From Megachile rotundata (taxonomy: Eukaryota > Arthropoda > Insecta > Hymenoptera > Megachilidae), in assembly GCF_050947335.1 (NCBI RefSeq), contig NW_027473485.1, positions 218,228 through 282,227 of the forward strand: a stretch of DNA of 64,000 nucleotides. The letters run 5' to 3'. How positions within the stretch are numbered: the first letter of the stretch is position 1; each line of letters starts with the position of its first letter. The notes beneath the pieces were generated by a model. The model did not search any database and was not told where the DNA came from. It worked only from the letters and a program-made list of their open reading frames with translations. The translations under genes and the position numbers were made by a program. Shown here piece by piece: positions 37,803 to 52,814 of this stretch.

Positions 37803-39340
37803 AAATTGATAATAATAAGAGTAATGAGTATAGTAGTTGTAGTTCTATCGATCATGTCTGCATAATATGGTTAATAATATGAGCTAGATTGATAATAACA
37901 AGAGTAATAAGTATAGTAATTGTAGTTCTATCGATCATATAACCATAATGTGGCTAATAATATTAGTTAGATTGATAATAATAAGAGTTGTGAGTATAGT
38001 AATTGTCGTTCTATCGATCATATAAGCATAATATGGCTAATAATATGAGTTAGATTGATAATAATAAGAGTAATAAGTATAGTAATTATCGTTCCACCGA
38101 TCATACAAGCATAATGTGGCTAATAATATGAGTTAGATTGATAATAATAAGAGAAATAAGTATAGTAATTATCGTTCTACCGATCATATAAGCATAATAT
38201 GGCTAATAATATGAGTTAGATTGATAATAATAAGAGCAATAAGTATAGTAATTGTCGTTCTATCGATCACATAAGCGTAATATGGCTAATAATATGAGTT
38301 AGATTGATAATAATAAGAGTAGTGAGCATAGTAATTGTCGTTCTATCGATCATATAAGCATAGTATGGCTAATAATATGAGTTAGATTGATAATAATAAG
38401 AGTAATAAGTATAGTAATTGTCGTTCTATCGATCACATAAGCATAATATGGCTAATAATATGAGTTAGATTGATAATAATAAGAGTAATGAGTATAGTAA
38501 TTGTCGTTCTATCGATCATATAAGCATAATATGGCTAATAATGTGAATTAAATTGATAATAATAAGAGTAATATGTATAGTAATTATCGTTCTACCGATC
38601 ATACAAGCATAATATGGCTAATAATATTAGTTAGATTGATAATAATAAGAGTCATGAGTATAGTACTTGTAGTTCTCTCGATCATATCTGCATAATATGG
38701 TTAATAATATGAGCTAGATTGATAATAATAAGAGTAATATGTATAGTAATTGTAGTTCGATCGGTCATATAAGCATAATATGGCTAATAATATGAGTTAG
38801 ATTGATAATAATAAGAGTAATAAGTATAGTAATTATCGTTCCACCGATCATACAAGCATAATGTGGCTAATAATATGAGTTAGATTGATAATAATAAGAG
38901 AAATAAGTATAGTAATTATCGTTCTACCGATCATATAAGCATAATATGGCTAATAATATGAGTTAGATTGATAATAGTTAGTGTAATAAGTATAGTAATT
39001 GTCGTTCTGTCGATAATATAAGCATAATATGGCTAATAATATGAGTTAGATTGATAATAGTGAGTGTAATAAGTATAGTAATTGTAGTTCTATTGCTCAT
39101 ATAAGCATAATATGATTATTAATATGTGTTAGATTGATAATATTAAGAGTAATAAGTATAGTAATTATCGTTCTACCGATCATATACGCATATATGGCTA
39201 ATAATATGAGTTAGATTGATAATAATAAGAGTAAAAACTATAGTAATTGTCGTTCTATCGATCATATAAGCATAATATGGCTAATAATATGAGTTAGATT
39301 GATAATAATAAGAGTAGTGGGCATAGTAATTGTCGTTCTC
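37803..39340 (+). repeat. Second copy of about 35970-37511 (offset 1,825 bp)
   Basis: It starts with H, I (CATATAACCATAATGTGG) and J, and continues O'-P-W-X-Y-K'-L'-M-N-O'-P-Q'-R'-S'-T-U. It parts from the first copy inside U, where this one keeps the full U ending (CTCTCGATCAT, AAAATGGCTCATAATATG). The private AATAATTATAG of the first copy is absent here. The segment before it (37555-37803) holds C, D and a T unit. Confidence 0.85.
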
Positions 39341-42300
39341 TCGATCATATAAGCATAAAATGGCTCATAATATGAGTTAGATTGATAATAGTGAGTGTAA
39401 TAAGTATAGTAATTGTAGTTCTATTGCTCATATAAGCATAATATGATTATTAATATCTGTTAGATTGATAATATTAAGAGTAATAAGTATAGTAATTATC
39501 GTTCTACCGATCATATACGCATATATGGCTAATAATATGAGTTAGATTGATAATAATAAGAGTAAAAACTATAGTAATTGTCGTTCTATCGATCATATAA
39601 GCATAATATGGCTAATAATATGAGTTAGATTGATAATAGTTAGTGTATTAAGTATAGTAATTGTCGTTCTGTCGATCATATAAGCATAATATGGCTAATA
39701 ATATGAGTTAGATTGATAACAATAAGAGTAATGAGTATAGTAATTGTCGTCCTATCGATCATATAAGCAGAATATGGCTAATAATATGAGTTAGATTGAT
39801 AATAATATGAGCAATAAGTATAGTAATTGTCGTTCTATCGATCACATAAGCATAATATGGCTAATAATATGAGTTTGATTGATAATAATAGGAGTAATAA
39901 GTATAGTAATTGTCGTTCTATCGATCACATAAGCATAATATGGCTAATAATATGAGTTAGATTGATAATAATAAAAGTGGTGAGCATAGTAATTGTCGTT
40001 CCATCGATCATATAAGCATAGTATGGCTAATAATATGAGTTTGATTGATAATAATAGGAGTAATAAGTATAGTAATTGTCGTTCTATCGATCACATAAGC
40101 ATAATATGGCTAATAATATGAGTTAAATTGATAATAATAAGAGTAATGAGTATAGTAGTTGTAGTTCTATCGATCATGTCTGCATAATATGGTTAATAAT
40201 ATGAGCTAGATTGATAATAACAAGAGTAATAAGTATAGTAATTGTAGTTCTATCGATCATATAACCATAATGTGGCTAATAATATTAGTTAGATTGATAA
40301 TAATAAGAGTTGTGAGTATAGTAATTGTCGTTCTATCGATCATATAAGCATAATATGGCTAATAATATGAGTTAGATTGATAATAATAAGAGTAATGAGT
40401 ATAGTAATTGTCGTTCTATCGATCATATAAGCATAATATGGCTAATAATATGAGTTAGATTGATAATAATAAGAGTAATAAGTATAGTAATTATCGTTCT
40501 ACCGATCATACAAGCATAATATGGCTAATAATATTAGTTAGATTGATAATAATAAGAGTCATGAGTATAGTACTTGTAGTTCTCTCGATCATATCTGCAT
40601 AATATGGTTAATAATATGAGCTAGATTGATAATAATAAGAGTAATATGTATAGTAATTGTAGTTCGATCGGTCATATAAGCATAATATGGCTAATAATAT
40701 GAGTTAGATTGATAATAATAAGAGTAATAAGTATAGTAATTATCGTTCCACCGATCATACAAGCATAATGTGGCTAATAATATGAGTTAGATTGATAATA
40801 ATAAGAGAAATAAGTATAGTAATTATCGTTCTACCGATCATATACGCATATATGGCTAATAATATGAGTTAGATTGATAATAATAAGAGTAAAAACTATA
40901 GTAATTGTCGTTCTATCGATCATATAAGCATAATATGGCTAATAATATGAGTTAGATTGATAATAATAAGAGTAGTGGGCATAGTAATTGTCGTTCTCTC
41001 GATCATATAAGCATAAAATGGCTCATAATATGAGTTAGATTGATAATAGTGAGTGTAATAAGTATAGTAATTGTAGTTCTATTGCTCATATAAGCATAAT
41101 ATGATTATTAATATGTGTTAGATTGATAATATTAAGAGTAATAAGTATAGTAATTATCGTTCTACCGATCATATACGCATATATGGCTAATAATATGAGT
41201 TAGATTGATAATAATAAGAGTAAAAACTATAGTAATTGTCGTTCTATCGATCATATAAGCATAATATGGCTAATAATATGAGTTAGATTGATAATAGTTA
41301 GTGTATTAAGTATAGTAATTGTCGTTCTGTCGATCATATAAGCATAATATGGCTAATAATATGAGTTAGATTGATAACAATAAGAGTAATGAGTATAGTA
41401 ATTGTCGTCCTATCGATCATATAAGCAGAATATGGCTAATAATATGAGTTAGATTGATAATAATATGAGCAATAAGTATAGTAATTGTCGTTCTATCGAT
41501 CACATAAGCATAATATGGCTAATAATATGAGTTTGATTGATAATAATAGGAGTAATAAGTGTAGTAATTGTCGTTCTATCGATCACATAAGCATAATATG
41601 GCTAATAATATGAGTTAAATTGATAATAATAAGAGTAATGAGTATAGTAGTTGTAGTTCTATCGATCATGTCTGCATAATATGGTTAACAATATGAGCTA
41701 GATTGATAATAACAAGAGTAATAAGTATAGTAATTGTAGTTCTATCGATCATATAAGCATAATGTGGCTAATAATATTAGTTAGATTGATAATAATAAGA
41801 GTTGTGAGTATAGTAATTGTCGTTCTATCGATCATATAAGCATAATATGGCTAATAATATGAGTTAGATTGATAATAATAAGAGTAATGAGTATAGTAAT
41901 TGTCGTTCTATCGATCATATAAGCATAATATGGCTAATAATATGAGTTAGATTGATAATAATAAGAGTAATAAGTATAGTAATTATCGTTCTACCGATCA
42001 TACAAGCATAATATGGCTAATAATATTAGTTAGATTGATAATAATAAGAGTCATGAGTATAGTACTTGTAGTTCTCTCGATCATATCTGCATAATATGGT
42101 TAATAATATGAGCTAGATTGATAATAATAAGAGTAATATGTATAGTAATTGTAGTTCGATCGGTCATATAAGCATAATATGGCTAATAATATGAGTTAGA
42201 TTGATAATAATAAGAGTAATAAGTATAGTAATTATCGTTCCATCGATCATACAAGCATAATGTGGCTAATAATATGAGTTAGATTGATAATAATAAGAGT

Positions 42301-44519
42301 AATAAGTATAGTAATTATCGTTCCACCGATCATACAAGCATAATGTGGCTAATAATATGAGTTAGATTGATAATAATAAGAGAAATAAGTATAGTAATTA
42401 TCGTTCTACCGATCATATAAGCATAATATGGCTAATAATATGAGTTAGATTGATAATAGTTAGTGTAATAAGTATAGTAATTGTCGTTCTGTCGATAATA
42501 TAAGCATAATATGGCTAATAATATGAGTTAGATTGATAATAGTGAGTGTAATAAGTATAGTAATTGTAGTTCTATTGCTCATATAAGCATAATATGATTA
42601 TTAATATGTGTTAGATTGATAATATTAAGAGTAATAAGTATAGTAATTATCGTTCTACCGATCATATACGCATATATGGCTAATAATATGAGTTAGATTG
42701 ATAATAATAAGAGTAAAAACTATAGTAATTGTCGTTCTATCGATCATATAAGCATAATATGGCTAATAATATGAGTTAGATTGATAATAATAAGAGTAGT
42801 GGGCATAGTAATTGTCGTTCTCTCGATCATATAAGCATAAAATGGCTCATAATATGAGTTAGATTGATAATAGTGAGTGTAATAAGTATAGTAATTGTAG
42901 TTCTATTGCTCACATAAGCATAATATGATTATTAATATGTGTTAGATTGATAATATTAAGAGTAATAAGTATAGTAATTATCGTTCTACCGATCATATAC
43001 GCATATATGGCTAATAATATGAGTTAGATTGATAATAATAAGAGTAAAAACTATAGTAATTGTCGTTCTATCGATCATATAAGCATAATATGGCTAATAA
43101 TATGAGTTAGATTGATAATAGTTAGTGTATTAAGTATAGTAATTGTCGTTCTGTCGATCATATAAGCATAATATGGCTAATAATATGAGTTAGGTTGATA
43201 ACAATAAGAGTAATGAGTATAGTAATTGTCGTCCTATCGATCATATAAGCAGAATATGGCTAATAATATGAGTTAGATTGATAATAATATGAGCAATAAG
43301 TATAGTAATTGTCGTTCTATCGATCACATAAGCATAATATGGCTAATAATATGAGTTAGATTGATAATAATAAAAGTGGTGAGCATAGTAATTGTCGTTC
43401 CATCGATCATATAAGCATAGTATGGCTAATAATATGAGTTTGATTGATAATAATAGGAGTAATAAGTATAGTAATTGTCGTTCTATCGATCACATAAGCA
43501 TAATATCGCTAATAATATGAGTTAAATTGATAATAATAAGAGTAATGAGTATAGTAGTTGTAGTTCTATCGATCATGTCTGCATAATATGGTTAACAATA
43601 TGAGCTAGATTGATAATAACAAGAGTAATAAGTATAGTAATTGTAGTTCTATCGATCATATAAGCATAATGTGGCTAATAATATTAGTTAGATTGATAAT
43701 AATAAGAGTTGTGAGTATAGTAATTGTCGTTCTATCGATCATATAAGCATAATATGGCTAATAATATGAGTTAGATTGATAATAATAAGAGTCATGAGTA
43801 TAGTAATTGTCGTTCTATCGATCATATAAGCATAATATGGTTAATAATATGAGCTAGATTGATAATAATAAGAGTAATATGTATAGTAATTGTAGTTCGA
43901 TCGGTCATATAAGCATAATATGGCTAATAATATGAGTTAGATTGATAATAATAAGAGTAATAAGTATAGTAATTATCGTTCCATCGATCATACAAGCATA
44001 ATGTGGCTAATAATATGAGTTAGATTGATAATAATAAGAGAAATAAGTATAGTAATTATCGTTCTACCGATCATATAAGCATAATATGGCTAATAATATG
44101 AGTTAGATTGATAATAGTTAGTGTAATAAGTATAGTAATTGTCGTTCTGTCGATCATATAAGCATAATATGGCTAATAATATGAGTTAGATTGATAATAG
44201 TGAGTGTAATAAGTATAGTAATTGTAGTTCTGTTGCTCATATAAGCATAATATTATTAATAATATGAGTTAGATTGATAATATTAAGAGTAATAAGTATA
44301 GTAATTATCGTTCTACCGATCATATAAGCATATATGGCTAATAATATGAGTTAGATTGATAATAATAAGAGTAGTGAGCATAGTAATTGTCGTTCTATCG
44401 ATCATATAAGCATAGTATGGCTAATAATAAGAGTTAGATTGATAATAATAAGAGTAAAAACTATAGTAATTGTCGTTCTATCGATCATATAAGCATAATA
44501 TGGCTAATAATATGAGTTA
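39341..44519 (+). repeat. Mixed HOR segment with three U-R'-S'-T-C runs
   Basis: U units recur at spacings of 1,658 and 1,824 bp (AGTAGTGGGC at about 39313, 40971, 42795). Each is followed by R'-S'-T-C-D-E. In two of the three runs F is skipped after E, leaving an E unit that ends GAGTTTG like F (39794-39876 and 41452-41534). A P/S' hybrid sits at 40790-40871 (82 bp). The part from about 41.8 to 43.7 kb matches 26.5-28.1 kb. Private changes include GCATAATATCGC near 43502, AATATTATTAATAATATG near 44250 and GGCTAATAATAAGAG near 44419. Confidence 0.82.
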
Positions 44520-45475
44520 GATTGATAATAATAAGAGTAGTGAGCATAGAAATTGTCGATCTCTCGATCATATAAGCATAAAAATGCTCATAATATGAGT
44601 TAGATTGATAATAGTAAGAGTAATGAGTACAGTAATTGCCGTTCTATCGATCATATAAGCATAATATGGCTAATAATATGAGTTAGATTGGTAATAGTTA
44701 GTGTATTAAGTATAGTAATTGTCGTTCTGTCGATCATATAAGCATAATATGGCTAATAATATGAGTTAGATTGATAACAATAAGAGTAATGAGTATAGTA
44801 ATTGTCGTCCTATCGATCATATAAGCAGAATATGGCTAATAATATGAGTTAGATTGATAATAATATGAGCAATAAGTATAGTAAATGTCGTTCTATCGAT
44901 CACATAAGCATAATATGGCTAATAATATGAGTTAGATTGATAATAATAAAAGTGGTGAGCATAGTAATTGTCGTTCCATCGATCATATAAGCATAGTATG
45001 GCTAATAATATGAGTTTGATTGATAATAATAGGAGTAATAAGTATAGTAATTGTCGTTCTATCGATCACATAAGCATAATATGGCTAATAATATGAGTTA
45101 GATTGATAATAATAAAAGTGGTGAGCATAGTAATTGTCGTTCCATCGATCATATAAGCATAGTATGGCTAATAATATGAGTTTGATTGATAATAATAGGA
45201 GTAATAAGTATAGTAATTGTCGTTCTATCGATCACATAAGCATAATATGGCTAATAATATGAGTTAAATTGATAATAATAAGAGTAATGAGTATAGTAGT
45301 TGTAGTTCTATCGATCATGTCTGCATAATATGGTTAATAATATGAGCCAGATTGATAATAACAAGAGTAATAAGTATAGTAATTGTAGTTCTATCGATCA
45401 TATAACCATAATGTGGCTAATAATATTAGTTAGATTGATAATAATAAGAGTTGTGAGTATAGTAATTGTCGTTCT
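44520..45475 (+). repeat. A-to-J satellite segment preceding the 3,152-bp tandem repeat
   Basis: A with a private change (CATAAAAATGCTC instead of CATAAAATGGCTC), then B with GTACAG, C, D, E (ATAGTAAATGTCG), a doubled F-G pair, H with GAGCCAGATTG, I and J. The A, B and H variants recur at 47009-47760 and 50161-50912, so this stretch is a relative of the same unit. The doubled F-G (F at about 44932 and 45098) is found only here in the set. Confidence 0.85.
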
Positions 45476-48400
45476 ATCGATCATATAAGCATAATATGGC
45501 TAATAATATGAGTTATATTGATAACAATAAGAGTAATGAGTATAGTAATTGTCGTCCTATCGATCATATAAGCAGAATATGGCTAATAATATGAGTTAGA
45601 TTGATAATAATATGAGCAATAAGTATAGTAATTGTCGTTCTATCGATCACATAAGCATAATATGGCTAATAATATGAGTTAGATTGATAATAATAAAAGT
45701 GGTGAGCATAGTAATTGTCGTTCCATCGATCATATAAGCATAGTATGGCTAATAATATGAGTTTGATTGATAATAATAGGAGTAATAAGTATAGTAATTG
45801 TCGTTCTATCGATCACATAAGCATAATATGGCTAATAATATGAGTTAAATTGATAATAATAAGAGTAATGAGTATAGTAGTTGTAGTTCTATCGATCATG
45901 TCTGCATAATATAGTTAATAATATGAGCTAGATTGATAACAACAAGAGTAATAAGTATAGTAATTGTAGTTCTATCGATCATATAAGCATAATGTGGCTA
46001 ATAATATTAGTTAGATTGATAATAATAAGAGTTGTGAGTATAGTAATTGTCGTTCTATCGATCATATAAGCATAATATGGCTAATAATATGAGTTAGATT
46101 GATAATAATAAGAGTAATGAGTATAGTAATTGTCGTTCTATCGATCATATAAGCATAATATGGCTAATAATATGAGTTAGATTGATAATAATAAGAGTAA
46201 TAAGTATAGTAATTATCGTTCTACCGATCATACAAGCATAATATGGCTAATAATATTAGTTAGATTGATAATAATAAGAGTCATGAGTATAGTACTTGTA
46301 GTTCTCTCGATCATATCTGCATAATATGGTTAATAATATGAGCTAGATTGATAATAATAAGAGTAATATGTATAGTAATTGTAGTTCGATCGGTCATATA
46401 AGCATAATATGGCTAATAATATGAGTTAGATTGATAATAATAAGAGTAATAAGTATAGTAATTATCGTTCCATCGATCATACAAGCATAATGTGGCTAAT
46501 AATATGAGTTAGATTGATAATAATAAGAGAAATAAGTATAGTAATTATCGTTCTACCGATCATATAAGCATAATATGGCTAATAATATGAGTTAGATTGA
46601 TAATAGTTAGTGTAATAAGTATAGTAATTGTCGTTCTGTCGATCATATAAGCATAATATGGCTAATAATATGAGTTAGATTGATAATAGTGAGTGTAATA
46701 AGTATAGTAATTGTAGTTCTGTTGCTCATATAAGCATAATATGATTAATAATATGAGTTAGATTGATAATATTAAGAGTAATAAGTATAGTAATTATCGT
46801 TCTACCGATCATATAAGCATATATGGCTAATAATATGAGTTAGATTGATAATAATAAGAGTAGTGAGCATAGTAATTGTCGTTCTATCGATCATATAAGC
46901 ATAGTATGGCTAATAATAAGAGTTAGATTGATAATAATAAGAGTAAAAACTATAGTAATTGTCGTTCTATCGATCATATAAGCATAATATGGCTAATAAT
47001 ATGAGTTAGATTGATAATAATAAGAGTAGTGAGCATAGAAATTGTCGATCTCTCGATCATATAAGCATAAAAATGCTCATAATATGAGTTAGATTGATAA
47101 TAGTAAGAGTAATGAGTACAGTAATTGTCGTTCTATCGATCATATAAGCATAATATGGCTAATAATATGAGTTAGATTGATAATAGTTAGTGTATTAAGT
47201 ATAGTAATTGTCGTTCTGTCGATCATATAAGCATAATATGGCTAATAATATGAGTTAGATTGATAACAATAAGAGTAATGAGTATAGTAATTGTCGTCCT
47301 ATCGATCATATAAGCAGAATATGGCTAATAATATGAGTTAGATTGATAATAATATGAGCAATAAGTATAGTAAATGTCGTTCTATCGATCACATAAGCAT
47401 AATATGGCTAATAATATGAGTTAGATTGATAATAATAAAAGTGGTGAGCATAGTAATTGTCGTTCCATCGATCATATAAGCATAGTATGGCTAATAATAT
47501 GAGTTTGATTGATAATAATAGGAGTAATAAGTATAGTAATTGTCGTTCTATCGATCACATAAGCATAATATGGCTAATAATATGAGTTAAATTGATAATA
47601 ATAAGAGTAATGAGTATAGTAGTTGTAGTTCTATCGATCATGTCTGCATAATATGGTTAATAATATGAGCCAGATTGATAATAACAAGAGTAATAAGTAT
47701 AGTAATTGTAGTTCTATCGATCATATAACCATAATGTGGCTAATAATATTAGTTAGATTGATAATAATAAGAGTTGTGAGTATAGTAATTGTCGTTCTAT
47801 CGATCATATAAGCATAATATGGCTAATAATATGAGTTAGATTGATAATAATAAGAGTAATAAGTATAGTAATTATCGTTCTACCGATCATACAAGCATAA
47901 TATGGCTAATAATATTAGTTAGATTGATAATAATAAGAGTCATGAGTATAGTACTTGTAGTTCTCTCGATCATATCTGCATAATATGGTTAATAATATGA
48001 GCTAGATTGATAATAATAAGAGTAATATGTATAGTAATTGTAGTTCGATCGGTCATATAAGCATAATATGGCTAATAATATGAGTTAGATTGATAATAAT
48101 AAGAGTAATAAGTATAGTAATTATCGTTCCACCGATCATACAAGCATAATGTGGCTAATAATATGAGTTAGATTGATAATAACAAGAGAAATAAGTATAG
48201 TAATTATCGTTCTACCGATCATATAAGCATAATATGGCTAATAATATGAGTTAGATTGATAATAGTTAGTGTAATAAGTATAGTAATTGTCGTTCTGTCG
48301 ATCATATAAGCATAATATGGCTAATAATATGAGTTAGATTGATAATAGTGAGTGTAATAAGTATAGTAATTGTAGTTCTATTGCTCACATAAGCATAATA

Positions 48401-48627
48401 TGATTATTAATATGTGTTAGATTGATAATATTAAGAGTAATAAGTATAGTAATTATCGTTCTACCGATCATATACGCATATATGGCTAATAATATGAGTT
48501 AGATTGATAATAATAAGAGTAAAGACTATAGTAATTGTCGTTCTATCGATCATATAAGCATAATATGGCTAATAATATGAGTTAGATTGATAATAGTTAG
48601 TGTATTAAGTATAGTAATTGTCGTTCT
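45476..48627 (+). repeat. 3,152-bp tandem repeat, copy 1
   Basis: Rare variants step exactly 3,152 bp (38 x 83 less 2) into the next copy: GAGTTATATTGATAACAAT (about 45511, 48663 and 51815), ATATAGTTAATAATATGAGC with AACAACAAG (about 45910 to 49062), TTCTGTTGCTC in R (about 46720 to 49872), the A start (47009 to 50161) and GAGCCAGATTG (about 47666 to 50818). The unit holds D-to-S, an X-like and a T unit, A-to-J, L-to-S' and T-C. It is distinct from the 3,150-bp repeat at 20-26 kb despite the near-equal length. Confidence 0.91.
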
Positions 48628-51600
48628 GTCGATCATATAAGCATAATATGGCTAATAATATGAGTTATATTGATAACAATAAGAGTAATGAGTATAGTAA
48701 TTGTCGTCCTATCGATCATATAAGCAGAATATGGCTAATAATATGAGTTAGATTGATAATAATATGAGCAATAAGTATAGTAATTGTCGTTCTATCGATC
48801 ACATAAGCATAATATGGCTAATAATATGAGTTAGATTGATAATAATAAAAGTGGTGAGCATAGTAATTGTCGTTCCATCGATCATATAAGCATAGTATGG
48901 CTAATAATATGAGTTTGATTGATAATAATAGGAGTAATAAGTATAGTAATTGTCGTTCTATCGATCACATAAGCATAATATGGCTAATAATATGAGTTAA
49001 ATTGATAATAATAAGAGTAATGAGTATAGTAGTTGTAGTTCTATCGATCATGTCTGCATAATATAGTTAATAATATGAGCTAGATTGATAACAACAAGAG
49101 TAATAAGTATAGTAATTGTAGTTCTATCGATCATATAAGCATAATGTGGCTAATAATATTAGTTAGATTGATAATAATAAGAGTTGTGAGTATAGTAATT
49201 GTCGTTCTATCGATCATATAAGCATAATATGGCTAATAATATGAGTTAGATTGATAATAATAGGAGTAATGAGTATAGTAATTGTCGTTCTATCGATCAT
49301 ATAAGCATAATATGGCTAATAATATGAGTTAGATTGATAATAATAAGAGTAATAAGTATAGTAATTATCGTTCTACCGATCATACAAGCATAATATGGCT
49401 AATAATATTAGTTAGATTGATAATAATAAGAGTCATGAGTATAGTACTTGTAGTTCTCTCGATCATATCTGCATAATATGGTTAATAATATGAGCTAGAT
49501 TGATAATAATAAGAGTAATATGTATAGTAATTGTAGTTCGATCGGTCATATAAGCATAATATGGCTAATAATATGAGTTAGATTGATAATAATAAGAGTA
49601 ATAAGTATAGTAATTATCGTTCCATCGATCATACAAGCATAATGTGGCTAATAATATGAGTTAGATTGATAATAATAAGAGAAATAAGTATAGTAATTAA
49701 CGTTCTACCGATCATATAAGCATAATATGGCTAATAATATGAGTTAGATTGATAATAGTTAGTGTAATAAGTATAGTAATTGTCGTTCTGTCGATCATAT
49801 AAGCATAATATGGCTAATAATATGAGTTAGATTGATAATAGTGAGTGTAATAAGTATAGTAATTGTAGTTCTGTTGCTCATATAAGCATAATATGATTAA
49901 TAATATGAGTTAGATTGATAATATTAAGAGTAATAAGTATAGTAATTATCGTTCTACCGATCATATAAGCATATATGGCTAATAATATGAGTTAGATTGA
50001 TAATAATAAGAGTAGTGAGCATAGTAATTGTCGTTCTATCGATCATATAAGCATAGTATGGCTAATAATAAGAGTTAGATTGATAATAATAAGAGTAAAA
50101 ACTATAGTAATTGTCGTTCTATCGATCATATAAGCATAATATGGCTAATAATATGAGTTAGATTGATAATAATAAGAGTAGTGAGCATAGAAATTGTCGA
50201 TCTCTCGATCATATAAGCATAAAAATGCTCATAATATGAGTTAGATTGATAATAGTAAGAGTAATGAGTACAGTAATTGTCGTTCTATCGATCATATAAG
50301 CATAATATGGCTAATAATATGAGTTAGATTGATAATAGTTAGTGTATTAAGTATAGTAATTGTCGTTCTGTCGATCATATAAGCATAATATGGCTAATAA
50401 TATGAGTTAGATTGATAACAATAAGAGTAATGAGTATAGTAATTGTCGTCCTATCGATCATATAAGCAGAATATGGCTAATAATATGAGTTAGATTGATA
50501 ATAATATGAGCAATAAGTATAGTAAATGTCGTTCTATCGATCACATAAGCATAATATGGCTAATAATATGAGTTAGATTGATAATAATAAAAGTGGTGAG
50601 CATAGTAATTGTCGTTCCATCGATCATATAAGCATAGTATGGCTAATAATATGAGTTTGATTGATAATAATAGGAGTAATAAGTATAGTAATTGTCGTTC
50701 TATCGATCACATAAGCATAATATGGCTAATAATATGAGTTAAATTGATAATAATAAGAGTAATGAGTATAGTAGTTGTAGTTCTATCGATCATGTCTGCA
50801 TAATATGGTTAATAATATGAGCCAGATTGATAATAACAAGAGTAATAAGTATAGTAATTGTAGTTCTATCGATCATATAACCATAATGTGGCTAATAATA
50901 TTAGTTAGATTGATAATAATAAGAGTTGTGAGTATAGTAATTGTCGTTCTATCGATCATATAAGCATAATATGGCTAATAATATGAGTTAGATTGATAAT
51001 AATAAGAGTAATAAGTATAGTAATTATCGTTCTACCGATCATACAAGCATAATATGGCTAATAATATTAGTTAGATTGATAATAATAAGAGTCATGAGTA
51101 TAGTACTTGTAGTTCTCTCGATCATATCTGCATAATATGGTTAATAATATGAGCTAGATTGATAATAATAAGAGTAATATGTATAGTAATTGTAGTTCGA
51201 TCGGTCATATAAGCATAATATGGCTAATAATATGAGTTAGATTGATAATAATAAGAGTAATAAGTATAGTAATTATCGTTCCACCGATCATACAAGCATA
51301 ATGTGGCTAATAATATGAGTTAGATTGATAATAACAAGAGAGATAAGTATAGTAATTATCGTTCTACCGATCATATAAGCATAATATGGCTAATAATATG
51401 AGTTAGATTGATAATAGTTAGTGTAATAAGTATAGTAATTGTCGTTCTGTCGATCATATAAGCATAATATGGCTAATAATATGAGTTAGATTGATAATAG
51501 TGAGTGTAATAAGCATAGTAATTGTAGTTCTATTGCTCACATAAGCATAATATGATTATTAATATGTGTTAGATTGATAATATTAAGAGTAATAAGTATA

Positions 51601-51779
51601 GTAATTATCGTTCTACCGATCATATACGCATATATGGCTAATAATATGAGTTAGATTGATAATAATAAGAGTAAAGACTATAGTAATTGTCGTTCTATCG
51701 ATCATATAAGCATAATATGGCTAATAATATGAGTTAGATTGATAATAGTTAGTGTATTAAGTATAGTAATTGTCGTTCT
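48628..51779 (+). repeat. 3,152-bp tandem repeat, copy 2
   Basis: It follows copy 1 directly. Differences seen by eye are few: AATAGGAGTAATGAG in K (about 49259), ATTAACG in P (about 49697), GAGAGATAAG in a second P (about 51338) and AAGCATAGTAATTGTAG in R (about 51513). The junction at about 48627 is set by J before copy 1 (CTATCG) against C before copy 2 (CTGTCG). That few substitutions over 3.1 kb suggests a recent event; I have not aligned it base by base. Confidence 0.9.
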
Positions 51780-52090
51780 GTCGATCATATAAGCATAATA
51801 TGGCTAATAATATGAGTTATATTGATAACAATAAGAGTAATGAGTATAGTAATTGTCGTCCTATCGATCATATAAGCAGAATATGGCTACTAATATGAGT
51901 TAGATTGATAATAATATGAGCAATAAGTATAGTAATTGTCGTTCTATCGATCACATAAGCATAATATGGCTAATAATATGAGTTAGATTGATAATAATAA
52001 AAGTGGTGAGCATAGTAATTGTCGTTCCATCGATCATATAAGCATAGTATGGCTAATAATATGAGTTTGATTGATAATAATAGGAGTAAT
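51780..52090 (+). repeat. Partial third copy of the 3,152-bp repeat
   Basis: GAGTTATATTGATAACAAT appears a third time, another 3,152 bp on, followed by D-E-F. The match ends in G, which here reads AATAGGAGTAATGAG and passes into K-type sequence, a G/K hybrid in the 83-bp register. A private GGCTACTAATATG lies near 51887. The array then continues L-M-N-O-P-Q-R-S to the A at 52815. Confidence 0.86.
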
Positions 52091-52814
52091 GAGTATAGTA
52101 ATTGTCGTTCTATCGATCATATAAGCATAATATGGCTAATAATATGAGTTAGATTGATAATAATAAGAGTAATAAGTATAGTAATTATCGTTCTACCGAT
52201 CATACAAGCATAATATGGCTAATAATATTAGTTAGATTGATAATAATAAGAGTCATGAGTATAGTACTTGTAGTTCTCTCGATCATATCTGCATAATATG
52301 GTTAATAATATGAGCTAGATTGATAATAATAAGAGTAATATGTATAGTAATTGTAGTTCGATCGGTCATATAAGCATAATATGGCTAGTAATATGAGTTA
52401 GATTGATAATAATAAGAGTAATAAGTATAGTAATTATCGTTCCATCGATCATACAAGCATAATGTGGCTAATAATATGAGTTAGATTGATAATAATAAGA
52501 GAAATAAGTATAGTAATTATCGTTCTACCGATCATATAAGCATAATATGGCTAATAATATGAGTTAGATTGATAATAGTTAGTGTAATAAGTATAGTAAT
52601 TGTCGTTCTGTCGATCATATAAGCATAATATGGCTAATAATATGAGTTAGATTGATAATAGTGAGTGTAATAAGTATAGTAATTGTAGTTCTATTGCTCA
52701 TATAAGCATAATATGATTAATAATATGAGTTAGATTGATAATATTAAGAGTAATAAGTATAGTAATTATCGTTCTACCGATCATATAAGCATATATGGCT
52801 AATAATATGAGTTA

